64,000 nucleotides of DNA from Microbacterium radiodurans (GCF_008710705.1 NZ_VYRZ01000003.1:558001-622000), one strand, 5' to 3'. Positions 1 to 8,981 are shown, counted from the first letter of the stretch. The notes: generated from the sequence alone by a model not told the origin. Numbers and translations: made by a program.

Positions 1-320
1 CGCATGCGCGTCAGCTGCGCGACGTGCTCGGCGATGTCGCCCATGCGCTCGAGCGAGGCGCTCATGCGGAGGGCGGCGACGACGATGCGGAGGTCGCGCG
101 CGACCGGCTGCTGACGGGCGAGGATCTCGATCGCGAGCTCGTCGATCGCGATGGCCTTGTCGTCGATGATCGCGTCGGCGTCGATGACCTCTTCGGCGAG
201 CGTGATGTCGCTGGTGCCGAACGCGCGGGTGGCCTTCTCGATCGCGACGGTCACCAGCTCGGAGATCTCGACCAGGCGCGCCTGGACGTCCTCGAGGGAC
301 TGGTGGAAAACTTCGCGCAT
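1..320 (-). CDS. phoU: Phosphate signalling protein PhoU, C-terminally cut by the window edge
   Basis: PhoU links the Pst phosphate transporter to the SenX3/PhoR-type sensor and keeps the Pho response off when phosphate is plentiful. About 106 N-terminal residues are visible, beginning MREVFHQSLEDVQARL, with the helical PhoU features RDLRIVVAALRMS and LERMGDIAEHVAQL. The second half lies outside the window. The ATG at 318-320 is preceded by an AAGGTG Shine-Dalgarno sequence. It is divergent from senX3-regX3, the usual arrangement in actinobacteria, which supports the assignment. Confidence 0.95.
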   Translation of the reverse strand, partial: MREVFHQSLEDVQARLVEISELVTVAIEKATRAFGTSDITLAEEVIDADAIIDDKAIAIDELAIEILARQQPVARDLRIVVAALRMSASLERMGDIAEHVAQLTRM

Positions 321-389
321 CGGAGCACCTTCCTCATTGCGGAGACAGCACGAGGCCGCGAATGCGGCTCGGCGATTGTCCCCCTCTCA

Positions 390-455
390 GGTTAACGAAC
401 GGTGCCGACACGGTGAACATCGCGGCGGGAGGGGCGATATGGCCGGGAGGTGAAC
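390..455. promoter_or_regulatory. PHO-box-like repeats between phoU and senX3
   Basis: Three GGTKAAC motifs lie between the divergent genes: GGTTAAC at 390-396, GGTGAAC at 412-418 and GGTGAAC at 449-455. The first two are exactly 22 bp apart. On the minus strand they read as GTTCACC-type units in an 11-bp register, which is how actinobacterial PhoP/RegX3 boxes are built. The third sits just upstream of where the senX3 -35 would lie. Autoregulation by RegX3 is an inference; what is seen is only the repeats and their spacing. Confidence 0.45.
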
Positions 456-477
456 GATCCGGCCGGATGCGACGTCC

Positions 478-489
478 TACTCTGGATTC
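478..489 (+). promoter_or_regulatory. Leaderless promoter -10 of senX3
   Basis: TACTCT at 478-483 is followed by six bases and then the ATG of senX3 at 490. That is the normal distance from a -10 box to the transcription start, so the mRNA probably begins at the ATG. No Shine-Dalgarno sequence is present. Confidence 0.55.
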
Positions 490-1695
490 ATGGATCCGAC
501 GCAGCTGGCGCTGGTGGCACTGCTCGCGGGAGCGATCGTCGGGGTCCTCGTCACCGCTCTCGTCGTCGTGGCCCTCCGCGCCCGGGATCGAGCCCGCGAG
601 CAGGCGGATGGGGACGTTCCCGCCGGCGCGCGCGAGGTGCTCGCCGCGATGGACGAGGCGGCCCTCATCGTCGACGCCTCCTTCCTGATCGTCGCGAACT
701 CGCCGACGGCCGAGCTGTTCGGGCTGCGGGCGGGTGAGTCGATCCCCGGTGACGAGCTGCGCGAGCTTCTGCGCGCGTCGCGGGGCGTGTCGCATTCCGA
801 GACCGGCACGCTGCGCCTGCGCCGCGGGGTGGCGCCGGCCGAGCCGCGCCTGATCGTGGCCCGCGCGAGCAGCATCACCCCGCGCCTGACCCTCGTCCTC
901 GTGCGCGACATCACCGAGCGCGAGCGGGTCGAGGAGATGCGCCGCGATTTCGTCGCCAACACCAGCCACGAGCTCAAGACGCCCGTGGGCGCCGTCACGC
1001 TCCTGGCCGAGGCGATCGAGTCGGCCGCCGACGATCCCGAGCAGGTGCGCTCGTTCGCCACGCGTCTGAGCGGCGAGGCGACGCGGCTCGGCAACCTCAC
1101 CTCGCGCATCATGAGCCTCTCGCGCCTGCAGTCCTCGGACGAGCTCACCGAGCTCCGCGACGTCGCGGTCGACGAGGTCATCACCTCGGCCATCGAGACG
1201 CACGCGATCGCGGCCGAGTCCGCCGGCGTCACGCTCGTGCGCGGGGGCACCCGCGGGCTGTACGTGCGCGGCGACGTGCAGGTGCTCAGCGAGGCGGTGG
1301 GCAATCTCATCGCCAACGCGATCGCCTATTCGCCGCCCGCCAGCCACGTCGGCATCGGGGTGAAGAGCGCGCCCGAGGCCGTCGAGATCGCCGTGACCGA
1401 CCGTGGCATCGGCATCCCCGAGAGCGACCAGCAGCGCGTGTTCGAGCGCTTCTACCGCGCCGATCACGCCCGCTCGCGCCGCACCGGCGGCACGGGGCTC
1501 GGGCTGTCGATCGTCAAGCACGCCGTGCAGCGCCACGGCGGCGAGGTCCAGCTCTGGTCGCGTCCCGGACGGGGCTCGACCTTCACCATCCGCCTTCCCG
1601 CCGTCGCGGGACCCGAGGGCGCCGCGCCGGTGAAGAAGGCCAAGAAGAGGATCGCCCGGGCGACGCCAGCCCGGACGAAGGGAGAAACCGCATGA
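490..1695 (+). CDS. senX3: Phosphate-responsive sensor histidine kinase SenX3
   Basis: Membrane histidine kinase that phosphorylates RegX3 when phosphate is scarce. At 401 residues it is close to the length of mycobacterial SenX3. A single membrane helix (about residues 6-30) is followed by a PAS-like region (about 45-140). The HisKA motif NTSHELKTP carries the phospho-acceptor His near residue 160. A HATPase domain follows, with the N box around NLIANAIAYSP, the G1 box DRGIGIP (about 304) and GTGLGLSIVKH (about 334). The C-terminal tail is Lys/Arg-rich. The stop overlaps the regX3 start by four bases, implying coupled translation. The start is probably leaderless. Confidence 0.95.
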   Translation: MDPTQLALVALLAGAIVGVLVTALVVVALRARDRAREQADGDVPAGAREVLAAMDEAALIVDASFLIVANSPTAELFGLRAGESIPGDELRELLRASRGVSHSETGTLRLRRGVAPAEPRLIVARASSITPRLTLVLVRDITERERVEEMRRDFVANTSHELKTPVGAVTLLAEAIESAADDPEQVRSFATRLSGEATRLGNLTSRIMSLSRLQSSDELTELRDVAVDEVITSAIETHAIAAESAGVTLVRGGTRGLYVRGDVQVLSEAVGNLIANAIAYSPPASHVGIGVKSAPEAVEIAVTDRGIGIPESDQQRVFERFYRADHARSRRTGGTGLGLSIVKHAVQRHGGEVQLWSRPGRGSTFTIRLPAVAGPEGAAPVKKAKKRIARATPARTKGETA

Positions 1696-2375
1696 CCCGT
1701 GTTCTGCTCGTCGAGGATGAGCCCGATCTCGCCGAACCGCTCGCCTACCTGCTGCGTCGGGAGGGCTTCGAGGTCGAGATCGCCGAGGACGGCCCCGCCG
1801 CCCTCGAGGCCTTCGACGCCCGCGGCGCGGACATCGTGCTGCTCGATCTGATGCTGCCGGGGATGCCCGGCACGGAGGTGTGCCGCATCATCCGGACCAC
1901 CTCGAAGCTCCCGATCATCATGCTGACGGCCAAGGACTCCGAGGTCGACATCGTCGTGGGCCTCGAGCTCGGCGCCGACGACTACGTCACCAAGCCCTAC
2001 TCGTCGCGCGAGCTGCTGGCGCGGATGCGCGCGGTGCTGCGCCGAGCCGCCACGGCCGAGGTGGACGTCGACGAGCGCGTGCTCGAGGGCGGCCGGGTCA
2101 CGATCGACCTCGACCGCCACACCGTGGCCGTCGACGGCGGGGAGATCAACATGCCCCTGAAGGAGTTCGAACTCCTCGAGGTGCTCATGCGCAACGCAGG
2201 ACGCGTGATGACCCGCGGCCAGCTCATCGACCGCGTGTGGGGGAGCGACTACTTCGGCGACACCAAGACGCTCGACGTCCACATCAAGCGCATCCGCTCG
2301 AGGATCGAGTCCGACCCCGGTGCGCCGTCGATGCTCCTGACGGTGCGGGGGCTCGGCTACCGCTTCGAGGCCTGA
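1692..2375 (+). CDS. regX3: Response regulator RegX3 (OmpR/PhoB family)
   Basis: Transcription factor of the phosphate two-component system, 227 residues. The receiver domain has the acidic pair E8/D9, the phospho-acceptor D52 in VLLDLMLPG and the conserved K101 in VTKPYSSRE. The C-terminal winged helix includes LKEFELLEVLMRNAGRVMTR, then VWGSDYFGDTKTLDVHIKR and the final RGLGYRFE. It overlaps senX3 by ATGA. An intrinsic terminator hairpin follows immediately, so senX3-regX3 forms a two-gene operon. Confidence 0.96.
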   Translation: MTRVLLVEDEPDLAEPLAYLLRREGFEVEIAEDGPAALEAFDARGADIVLLDLMLPGMPGTEVCRIIRTTSKLPIIMLTAKDSEVDIVVGLELGADDYVTKPYSSRELLARMRAVLRRAATAEVDVDERVLEGGRVTIDLDRHTVAVDGGEINMPLKEFELLEVLMRNAGRVMTRGQLIDRVWGSDYFGDTKTLDVHIKRIRSRIESDPGAPSMLLTVRGLGYRFEA

Positions 2376-2396
2376 CGCCCGCTGCGCAGACGAGCG

Positions 2397-2424
2397 AAGG
2401 CCCGGCGAGCGATCGCCGGGCCTT
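2397..2424. terminator. Terminator hairpin after regX3
   Basis: Perfect 12-bp stem AAGGCCCGGCGA / TCGCCGGGCCTT with a four-base loop, lying between the convergent regX3 and the lipoprotein gene. It is symmetric enough to serve both strands. The T-run is short (TTGTCTC). Confidence 0.75.
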
Positions 2425-2460
2425 GTCTCGTCGTCCGGCTTCGGCCGAGACGCGAGCGGG

Positions 2461-2931
2461 TCACTCCACGAAGGGGACGTACTCGGTGTAGTAAGGGAGG
2501 CCGCCGTCGAGCACGGGCACGTCGATGCGGACGCCTTCGCCGTCGCCCGACTGGAACGACATGGGCAGCGTCGCGCCGGCCGTCGTGTCGAGGTCCTCGA
2601 AGAGGATCGGCTCGTTGCCGTCGACGCCGAGGAGCAGCTGCTGACGCGCCGGGACGCGCACCGTCTCGCTCGCACCTGCGACGCCGAGCACGAGGGTCTG
2701 CGCCTCGTCGGTGTCGTTGACGATCGACGCGAGGAAGTTGCCGGCCGTGCCCGACTCGTCGGTGATGACCATCGCGTTGCGGATCGCGAGCGGACCGGAG
2801 GGCGGCACGTTCACGCCATCCGAGGCGGAGTAGTCGATGGTGGTCGCCTGAGGGGAGATCATGCTGCACCCCGTGGCTCCCAAGGTCAGGGCGGCGCCCA
2901 CGGCAATCGACGCGACGATTCGCAGTTTCAC
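2461..2931 (-). CDS. Small predicted lipoprotein, function unknown
   Basis: 156-residue exported protein. It starts with a basic residue and hydrophobic helix KLRIVASIAVGAALTLG followed by an ATGC lipobox, so Cys near residue 21 would be lipidated and the protein held on the outer face of the membrane. The rest resembles small beta-rich actinobacterial lipoproteins (…PSGPLAIRNAMVITDESG, then VRVPARQQLLLGV). No enzymatic motif is seen. GTG at 2929-2931 was chosen because GGAGGATCC lies just upstream and the signal peptide begins there. Longer readings in the same frame would run into the carD region. Confidence 0.8.
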   Translation of the reverse strand: MKLRIVASIAVGAALTLGATGCSMISPQATTIDYSASDGVNVPPSGPLAIRNAMVITDESGTAGNFLASIVNDTDEAQTLVLGVAGASETVRVPARQQLLLGVDGNEPILFEDLDTTAGATLPMSFQSGDGEGVRIDVPVLDGGLPYYTEYVPFVE

Positions 2932-3090
2932 GGATCCTCCAGGCTGGGCAGACGGCATCCCCAGCAGTCTACGGGGTAGGTGTGCGAGCGGTGGGACGCG
3001 GGGCGCCCGCCCGCGCGCGGGCAGAAGGGCGGCAAAGCCTACTGTATGCCGCCTGTGGTATCCTGGATGTTGCCGAAGGGACATAACTCC

Positions 3091-3573
3091 ATGCTTTTTG
3101 AGGTTGGCGAAACCGTCGTCTACCCCCACCACGGGGCAGCCACGATCATCGAGGTCAAGGACCGGATCATCAAGGGCGAGACGAAGAAATACCTGAAGCT
3201 CAACGTCACGCAGGGCGACCTCGTCATCGAGGTCCCGGCGGACAACGTCGACCTGGTCGGCGTTCGCGATGTCATCGGCAAGGACGGCCTCGAGAAGGTC
3301 TTCGATGTGCTCCGCGCGCCGTTCACCGAGGAGCCGACCAACTGGTCGCGCCGCTACAAGGCGAACCTCGAGAAGCTCGCGTCGGGTGACGTGATCAAGG
3401 TGAGCGAGGTCGTCCGCGACCTCTGGCGCCGTGACCAGGACCGCGGCCTGTCGGCCGGCGAGAAGCGGATGCTGGCCAAGGCGCGCCAGATCCTCGTGTC
3501 CGAGATCGCGCTCGCGCTCAAGGCCGACGAGGAGCACGCCTCGGGCGTGCTCGACGAGGTCCTCGCCTCCTGA
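3091..3573 (+). CDS. carD: RNA polymerase-binding transcription factor CarD
   Basis: CarD binds the RNA polymerase beta subunit and stabilises open complexes, especially at rRNA promoters. The product is 160 residues, matching mycobacterial CarD (162). The N-terminal Tudor-like RNAP-interaction domain begins [19 protein letters not shown]. The C-terminal helical DNA-binding part includes [35 protein letters not shown] and the final SEIALAL stretch. ATG 3091 aligns with the family N-terminus. A TATCCT -10-like element lies at 3059-3064. It heads the carD-ispDF run typical of actinobacteria. Confidence 0.96.
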   Translation: MLFEVGETVVYPHHGAATIIEVKDRIIKGETKKYLKLNVTQGDLVIEVPADNVDLVGVRDVIGKDGLEKVFDVLRAPFTEEPTNWSRRYKANLEKLASGDVIKVSEVVRDLWRRDQDRGLSAGEKRMLAKARQILVSEIALALKADEEHASGVLDEVLAS

Positions 3574-3595
3574 TCCCGGCTCGGCGTCACGAGCC

Positions 3596-4789
3596 GTGGA
3601 CCTGATCCCCGTACCGCGTGTCGCGGTCATCGTCGTCGCGGCCGGCTCCGGCACGCGTCTGGCGGGCGGAGCGCCGAAGGCCTTCGTCGGCATCGACGGC
3701 AGCTCGATCCTGCGGCACGCGCTCGACGGCATCGCAGCGGCGCCTCCCGCGCAGGTCGTGATCGTCGTGCCCTCCGGACGTGAGGGCGACGCCCGCACCG
3801 AGGCGCTGTCGGTGTTCGGCGACCGGAACGAGCTCGTGACGGTCGTTGCGGGCGGGGCGACCCGGCAGCAATCGGTCGCCGCCGGGCTCGCCGCACTCTG
3901 GGCGGACGTCGACACCGTGCTCGTGCACGACGCCGCGCGGGCTCTCACGCCGCCCGCGGTCTTCGCCCGTGTGATCGACGAGGTCCGGCGCTCCGGCGCC
4001 GGGGTCATCCCGATGCGACCGGTCGTCGACACGCTCAAGCGCGTCGCGGATGCCGTCGTGACCGAGGCCGTGGATCGTACGCCGCTCGTCGCCGCACAGA
4101 CGCCGCAGGGCTTCCCTCGGGCCGCGCTCGAGGACGCCTACGCGCGAGCCGGAGCGGAGCACACCGACGACGCGGCGCTCTTCGCGGCGGCCGGTCACGA
4201 GGTGCGCACCGTGGACGGCGACGACCTCTCCTTCAAGATCACGACGCCGGCCGATCTCGACCGTGCGCGACACCTGCTGCGGTCGGGGGCGCCGGCGGCA
4301 TCCGCTGCGCCGCTCGCGCTGCCGCGGGTGGGAACCGGGACCGACGTCCACGCCTTCGGCGGAGACGCGCCGCTGCGCCTCGCCGGGCTCACCTGGCCCG
4401 GTGAGCCGGGACTGCGCGGCCACTCCGACGGCGATGCCGTGGCGCACGCGATCGTCGACGCCGTGCTGTCGGCTGCCGGGCTCGGCGACATCGGGACCCA
4501 CTTCGGCGTCGACCGGCCCGAGTTCGCGGGTGCGACCGGCGAGGTGTTCCTGCGCCGCACCGCCGAGCTCGTCGCCGAGGCCGGATTCGCGGTCGGCAAC
4601 GTCTCGGTGCAGGTGCAGGCGAACCGTCCGCGCTTCTCGGCCCGCCGCGCCGAGGCCGAGGCCGTGCTGTCGGCTGCGCTCGGCGCCCCGGTGTCGGTCG
4701 CGGCGACGACCACCGACGGCCTGGGCTTCACCGGCGCGGGCGAGGGCGTCTCGGCGACCGCGGTCGCCCTGGTCCACCCGGCGCGCTGA
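3596..4789 (+). CDS. ispDF: Bifunctional IspD/IspF, MEP isoprenoid pathway
   Basis: A fusion of two enzymes of the methylerythritol phosphate pathway. Residues about 1-225 are 2-C-methyl-D-erythritol 4-phosphate cytidylyltransferase, with the nucleotide-binding VAAGSGTRL and K of APKAF. Later come [13 protein letters not shown] and the DD of HTDDAALF. Residues about 243-397 are 2-C-methyl-D-erythritol 2,4-cyclodiphosphate synthase, with metal ligands D250 and H252 in [15 protein letters not shown], and [17 protein letters not shown] at the C-terminus. A short Ala-rich linker joins them. GTG 3596 is the best start, 23 bases after carD; a later GTG is possible. In mycobacteria these are separate genes. 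Confidence 0.94.
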   Translation: MDLIPVPRVAVIVVAAGSGTRLAGGAPKAFVGIDGSSILRHALDGIAAAPPAQVVIVVPSGREGDARTEALSVFGDRNELVTVVAGGATRQQSVAAGLAALWADVDTVLVHDAARALTPPAVFARVIDEVRRSGAGVIPMRPVVDTLKRVADAVVTEAVDRTPLVAAQTPQGFPRAALEDAYARAGAEHTDDAALFAAAGHEVRTVDGDDLSFKITTPADLDRARHLLRSGAPAASAAPLALPRVGTGTDVHAFGGDAPLRLAGLTWPGEPGLRGHSDGDAVAHAIVDAVLSAAGLGDIGTHFGVDRPEFAGATGEVFLRRTAELVAEAGFAVGNVSVQVQANRPRFSARRAEAEAVLSAALGAPVSVAATTTDGLGFTGAGEGVSATAVALVHPAR

Positions 4790-4808
4790 GGCGCGGCATC
4801 CGCATCGG

Positions 4809-4864
4809 GCGCACTTTTTCACGTCGGGCGCGCACATCCCCGCGCGCGACGTTCAGATGTGCGC
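4809..4864. repeat. Two-tier palindrome between convergent ispDF and GNAT genes
   Basis: An outer stem GCGCAC / GTGCGC (4809-4814 and 4859-4864) encloses an inner stem ACGTCG / CGACGT (4821-4826 and 4847-4852) topped by GCGCG / CGCGC. A TTTTT tract lies in the left internal loop. It occupies the convergent junction, so it may act as a bidirectional transcription stop or be a dispersed palindromic repeat. Neither role is proven. Confidence 0.4.
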
Positions 4865-4888
4865 CGCATCCGGCCGCCGGTGGCGCGA

Positions 4889-5362
4889 TCAGGCCGCGAG
4901 GGTGCGGGTCATGAAGACCGAGAGCGGATCGGGGGAGTACTCGCCGAACGGCTCGCAGTACGCGAACCCCGCTCGCTCGTAGAGGCGGCGGGCGGCGGCG
5001 AACTCGGGTCCCGAGCCGGTCTCGAGCCAGACGCTCCGGATGCCGGCGGCACCGGCCTCGAGCAGCAGACGGGCCAGCACGGCCCGACCGATCCCGCGGC
5101 CGAGGTGGGCCTCGACGACGCGCATCGACTTCAGCTCGGCGCGCTCGGCGTCGAGGAACGCGAATGCGCCCACGCCGGCGATCGCTCCGTCGACCCATGC
5201 CGTGTAGACGCGGACGGACGGATGCTGCAGTCCCGCCAGGTCGAGCGCATGGACGCTCTCGGCCGGGGTGTTCTCGTGCATCCCGGCCAGGTGGGCGGCG
5301 ACGAGCGCGCGCGTGGCGTCGCCGGTCAGGTCGTCGCGGACGATGACGGGGTCGGTGGTCAT
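4889..5362 (-). CDS. GNAT family N-acetyltransferase
   Basis: 157-residue acetyl-CoA-dependent acyltransferase. The acetyl-CoA pyrophosphate-binding motif A is VEAHLGRGIGRAVLARLL, followed by AGIRSVWLETGSG and the motif B region ARRLYERAGFAYCEPFGEY. The substrate cannot be read from the sequence. The C-terminal YERAGF-type signature is like small-molecule acetyltransferases rather than ribosomal RimI. It ends one base before the EamA stop context on the same strand, so the two genes form an operon pointing away from cysS. Confidence 0.9.
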   Translation of the reverse strand: MTTDPVIVRDDLTGDATRALVAAHLAGMHENTPAESVHALDLAGLQHPSVRVYTAWVDGAIAGVGAFAFLDAERAELKSMRVVEAHLGRGIGRAVLARLLLEAGAAGIRSVWLETGSGPEFAAARRLYERAGFAYCEPFGEYSPDPLSVFMTRTLAA

Positions 5363-5363
5363 C

Positions 5364-6284
5364 TCAGGCCTCCAGGGGAGTCGGGTCGGGATTGCGGCGA
5401 GCGCGCGAGGTGAGCGCGAGCAGGACGAGGCCGGCCGCGAGGACGACCAGGCCCGAGACCGCGAGGGGGGCGAGCCGCTCGCCGAGCAGCAGCACCCCGA
5501 GCAGGCTCGCCGTCAGCGGTTCGGCGAGGGTGAGGGTCGCGGCCGTGGCAGCGCTGAGACCACCGAGCCCCCACGTGAACAGGGCGTATGCCAGGGCCAC
5601 CGTCGCGAAGCCGAGCCACAGGGCCATCGCGATGCCCCGGGGCTCGACGATCCAGCGCATGTCGGCGAACGGCAGCATGACGAGGCCGCAGACGGCGGCA
5701 CCGGCGCCCATCGCGCCCGACACGGTGAACGCGTCCCAGCCGCCCGCGATGAGGCGGCGCTGCGCGTTGGCGATCACGGCGAACGACGCGCCCGCGCCGA
5801 GCGATCCGAGGACGCCGACGGCATCGGCGCCCGTGGCGCCCCCGCCGGCGACGGCGAGGACGACGACGCCCGCGGTCGCGAGGCCCGTCGCGAGCAGCCA
5901 CGACGCGGTCGGTCGGCGGCGCGTGAGGAGCCACTCGAGCAGCCCGGCGAGCACGGGGGCGGATCCCAGCGCGACGACGGTGCCGACGGCGACGCCGTTC
6001 CGCGCGGTGCCGAGGAAGAACAGCGGCTGGTACAGCGCGAGACAGAGCCCGGTGAGGGCCATCAGCGCGAGGGCGTGTCCGCGCACCGGGGGAGCGGCGG
6101 CCGGCTCACGCCGGCGACGCCGTGAGCCGATGAGCAGTCCGACGAGGGCCAGGGCGGCGCCGCCGACGAGGAGGCGTGCCGTTCCCACGGCGAACGGCGT
6201 GGTGCCCTCGGGGCCGAGCGCCTGAGCGGTTCCGGTCGTCCCGAACAGCACGGCGGCGACGAGGACGGCGACCACGAACAGCAC
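5364..6284 (-). CDS. EamA/DMT family transporter
   Basis: 306-residue inner-membrane protein with about ten hydrophobic helices in two EamA repeats. The first begins LFVVAVLVAAVLFGTTGTAQAL and the second LLATGLATAGVVVLAVAGG. Repeat ends carry the usual ARLLVGGAALALVGLL and LAEPLTASLLGVLLLGERL segments. Members export amino acids or other metabolites; the cargo is not readable. The GTG at 6284 follows GGAGG and, six bases upstream, TAGAAC, so a very short or absent leader is possible. It abuts the GNAT gene downstream. Confidence 0.88.
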   Translation of the reverse strand: MLFVVAVLVAAVLFGTTGTAQALGPEGTTPFAVGTARLLVGGAALALVGLLIGSRRRRREPAAAPPVRGHALALMALTGLCLALYQPLFFLGTARNGVAVGTVVALGSAPVLAGLLEWLLTRRRPTASWLLATGLATAGVVVLAVAGGGATGADAVGVLGSLGAGASFAVIANAQRRLIAGGWDAFTVSGAMGAGAAVCGLVMLPFADMRWIVEPRGIAMALWLGFATVALAYALFTWGLGGLSAATAATLTLAEPLTASLLGVLLLGERLAPLAVSGLVVLAAGLVLLALTSRARRNPDPTPLEA

Positions 6285-6376
6285 CCTCCAGTTCTACCGT
6301 CTCGTCGACGCGCGCTTCGACGGACCGCCTGGGCCCGGCCGACCGGTGCACCGCGGGCGCTCGCCGCCCCCGCCGG

Positions 6377-6388
6377 TAGGCTTGTGCG
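6377..6388 (+). promoter_or_regulatory. Leaderless promoter -10 of cysS
   Basis: TAGGCT at 6377-6382, then six bases, then the GTG start of cysS at 6389. No ribosome binding site lies upstream, which fits a leaderless message. Confidence 0.55.
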
Positions 6389-7807
6389 GTGACCGTTCGC
6401 CTCTACGACACCCGCGCGCAGGCGCTGCGCGATTTCGCGCCCCGCGACCCGTCGAACGTCACCGTCTACGTCTGCGGCCCGACCGTCCAGTCCGGCCCCC
6501 ACATCGGGCACGTCCGCGCGGCCGTCGGGTTCGACATCCTGCGCCGATGGCTCGCCCACCGGTTCGGCCAGGTGACCTTCGTCCGCAACGTCACCGACAT
6601 CGACGACAAGATCCTCGCGAATGCGACGGACGCCGAGCCGTGGTGGGCCGTGGCCTACCGCGTCGAGCTCGAGTTCACGCGGGCATACACGGCCGTCGGG
6701 GCGCTGCCGCCGACGTACGAGCCGCGGGCGACGGCATCCGTGCCCCAGATGATCGAGCTCATCGAGACGCTCATCGAGCGCGGTCACGCCTACGCCGCGC
6801 CTGACGGGTCGGGCGACGTCTACTTCGACGTGCGGTCGTGGCCCGCGTACGGATCGCTGACCCGCCAGTCGCTCGACGCGATGGAGGCGGCGGCCGACGC
6901 CGATCCCCGCGGCAAGCGCGACCCCCGCGATTTCGCGCTCTGGAAGGGCGCGAAGGCCGACGAGCCGGCGGATGCCGCCTGGTCGTCGCCCTGGGGCGCG
7001 GGACGCCCGGGCTGGCACATCGAGTGCTCGGCGATGAGCCGCCGTTACCTCGGCCCCGAGTTCGACATCCACGGGGGCGGACTCGACCTGCGCTTCCCGC
7101 ACCACGAGAACGAGCTCGCGCAGTCGACGGCGGCCGGCGACGCCTTCGCCCGGTACTGGGTGCACAACGGTCTCGTCACCGTCGGTGACCAGAAGATGTC
7201 GAAGTCGCTCGGCAACGTCCTGCTCGCCGACGAGGTGCTCGCCGAGCGCGATCCCGTCGTGGTGCGCTACGCCCTCGGGGCCGCTCACTACCGCTCGAGC
7301 CTCGATCTGTCGCCGGCGAGCTTCGACGAGGCCGAGGCGGCGCTGAACCGCATCCGCTCGTTCCAGCAGCGCGCGCAGCGCTCGACGGATGCCGCGACCG
7401 ACGCCATCGCACCGGATGCCGCCGGCGCCGACGTGCCCGCCGCGTTCGCCGCGGCGATGGACGACGACCTCGGCGTGCCGCAGGCGCTCGCCGTGCTCCA
7501 CGAGACGGTGCGCGCCGGCAACGCCGCGATCGACGCGGGTGACGGTGCCGCCGCCGCCGCGGCCGCTCGGGAAGTGAGCGCGATGCTCGCGGTGCTGGGG
7601 CTCGACGAGTCTGAGACCACCGGCACCGCCGGCGGCGAGACCGCAGCGCTCGACGCCCTGGTGCGCACCATGATCGACCAGCGCGCCGACGCGCGCGCCA
7701 CCAAGGACTGGGCGACGGCCGACCGCATCCGCGACGCGATCGCGGCGGCCGGCATCGTCCTCGAAGACGGTCCCGAGGGGACCCATTGGAGTGTGAACCG
7801 TGGCTAA
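6389..7807 (+). CDS. cysS: Cysteinyl-tRNA synthetase
   Basis: Class I aminoacyl-tRNA synthetase, 472 residues, charging tRNA-Cys. The HIGH signature appears as [11 protein letters not shown] near residue 37, and the first Zn ligand is in VYVCGPTVQ. The Zn-binding [10 protein letters not shown] and [15 protein letters not shown] follow. KMSKS is exact in QKMSKSLGN. The C-terminal DALR-type helical domain includes [18 protein letters not shown] 6389 aligns with the family start ([10 protein letters not shown]). The gene overlaps rlmB by eight bases, as in other actinobacteria. Confidence 0.97.
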   Translation: MTVRLYDTRAQALRDFAPRDPSNVTVYVCGPTVQSGPHIGHVRAAVGFDILRRWLAHRFGQVTFVRNVTDIDDKILANATDAEPWWAVAYRVELEFTRAYTAVGALPPTYEPRATASVPQMIELIETLIERGHAYAAPDGSGDVYFDVRSWPAYGSLTRQSLDAMEAAADADPRGKRDPRDFALWKGAKADEPADAAWSSPWGAGRPGWHIECSAMSRRYLGPEFDIHGGGLDLRFPHHENELAQSTAAGDAFARYWVHNGLVTVGDQKMSKSLGNVLLADEVLAERDPVVVRYALGAAHYRSSLDLSPASFDEAEAALNRIRSFQQRAQRSTDAATDAIAPDAAGADVPAAFAAAMDDDLGVPQALAVLHETVRAGNAAIDAGDGAAAAAAAREVSAMLAVLGLDESETTGTAGGETAALDALVRTMIDQRADARATKDWATADRIRDAIAAAGIVLEDGPEGTHWSVNRG

Positions 7808-8789
7808 GCCAGGAAACCCGTCCGCCGGACGCGGCAAGAAGAAGGGCCCCACCAAGGGCACCGGCGGCAAGAACCGCCGCTCGCTCGAGGGCCGCGGCCC
7901 GACCCCGAAGGCGGAAGACCGCGCCTGGCACCCCGCCGGCAAGCGCAAGGCCGCCCAGGAGCGTTTCGTCGCCGCCGGCGGCAAGCCGCAGCAGCGGCAG
8001 GGGAGCGCCAACCGCGCGCCCAAGGCCAAGGCCGGGGACGACACCGAGACCGTCACGGGCCGCAACAGCGTGCTCGAGGCGCTGCGGGCGAAGATCCCCG
8101 CGACGGCCTTCTACATCGCCCAGCGGGTGGAGATGGACGACCGCGTGAAGGAAATGCTCTCGATCGCGACCGGCCGCGGCATCCCGGTGCTCGAGGTCAC
8201 GCGTCAGGAGCTCGACCGGATGGCCGGCTTCGACGGCGTGCACCAGGGCGTCGCGATCAAGGTGCCGCCGTACGAGTACGGGCACCCCCAGGACCTGCTC
8301 GAGCAGGTCATCGACCGCGGCAGGACGCCGCTCTTCGTCGCGCTCGACGGCGTGACCGACCCCCGCAACCTCGGTGCGATCATGCGCTCGGCGGCCGCCT
8401 TCGGCGCGCACGGCGTCATCGTGCCGCAGCGCCGCTCGGCCGGCGTCAACTCGGCGGCCTGGAAGACGAGCGCCGGCGCGGCCGCGCGCATCCCCGTCGC
8501 GATCGCGTCGAACCTCACGAGCATGCTCAAGGACTTCAAGAAGCAGGGCGTCTTCGTGCTCGGTCTCGACGGCGACGGCGACGTGTCGCTGCCGTCGCTC
8601 GAGCTCGCCGACCGCCCCGTCGTCATCGTCGTCGGATCCGAGGGCAAGGGCCTCTCGCGACTCGTGACCGAGACGTGCGACCAGGTCGTGTCGATCCCGA
8701 TCTCGGCGGCCACTGAGTCGCTCAACGCCGGCATCGCCGCCTCGGTCGCGTTGTACCAGGTCGCGACGCTCCGCGCCGCGGCGGAGTGA
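7800..8789 (+). CDS. rlmB: 23S rRNA (guanosine-2'-O-)-methyltransferase RlmB (SpoU/TrmH family)
   Basis: 329-residue 2'-O-methyltransferase. A long basic N-terminal extension (residues 1-80, Lys/Arg/Gly/Pro-rich) is usual in actinobacterial members. The substrate-binding domain starts near [14 protein letters not shown]. The SPOUT knot follows, with motif 1 [20 protein letters not shown], motif 2 [15 protein letters not shown] and motif 3 [19 protein letters not shown]. The GTG start at 7800 lies inside the cysS end, so translation is coupled. Four tandem hairpins begin at its stop codon. Confidence 0.95.
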   Translation: MAKPGNPSAGRGKKKGPTKGTGGKNRRSLEGRGPTPKAEDRAWHPAGKRKAAQERFVAAGGKPQQRQGSANRAPKAKAGDDTETVTGRNSVLEALRAKIPATAFYIAQRVEMDDRVKEMLSIATGRGIPVLEVTRQELDRMAGFDGVHQGVAIKVPPYEYGHPQDLLEQVIDRGRTPLFVALDGVTDPRNLGAIMRSAAAFGAHGVIVPQRRSAGVNSAAWKTSAGAAARIPVAIASNLTSMLKDFKKQGVFVLGLDGDGDVSLPSLELADRPVVIVVGSEGKGLSRLVTETCDQVVSIPISAATESLNAGIAASVALYQVATLRAAAE

Positions 8790-8913
8790 TCTGTCGCGCG
8801 CTCTCGCGCGTGACGGCATGATCTGTCGCGCGCTCTCGCGCGTGACCGGCAGGATCGTCGCGCGCTCTCGCGCGTGACGGCATGATCTGTCGCGCGCTCT
8901 CGCGCGTGACCGG
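8787..8913. repeat. Four tandem hairpin repeats between rlmB and glgP
   Basis: Four consecutive units of 31-33 bp start at about 8787, 8819, 8852 and 8883. Each contains GTCGCGCGC-TCTC-GCGCGTGAC, a 9-bp stem (one G-U wobble) with a TCTC loop. Flanks differ slightly (TGATCT versus GGATC; GGCATGAT versus CGGCAGGA). The first unit begins in the rlmB stop codon. They could be transcriptional stops, an mRNA 3' stabiliser or a processing array. There are no spacers of unique sequence, so this is not a CRISPR. Confidence 0.85.
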
Positions 8914-8934
8914 GCTATGACCTTCGTGTAAATT

Positions 8935-8956
8935 CCCGCCTGCTCCGGCAGGCGGG
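8935..8956. terminator. Hairpin upstream of the glgP promoter
   Basis: Perfect 8-bp stem CCCGCCTG / CAGGCGGG with a six-base loop. No T-run follows, so terminator function is uncertain. It separates the tandem hairpin array from the glgP -10 box. Confidence 0.4.
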
Positions 8957-8981
8957 CTCTCGCTCCCGGGGGCGAACCCGG

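Noticed and set aside
8787..8913. CRISPR array
   Set aside because: The repeats are hairpins with no variable spacers of 30 or more bases and no cas genes nearby.
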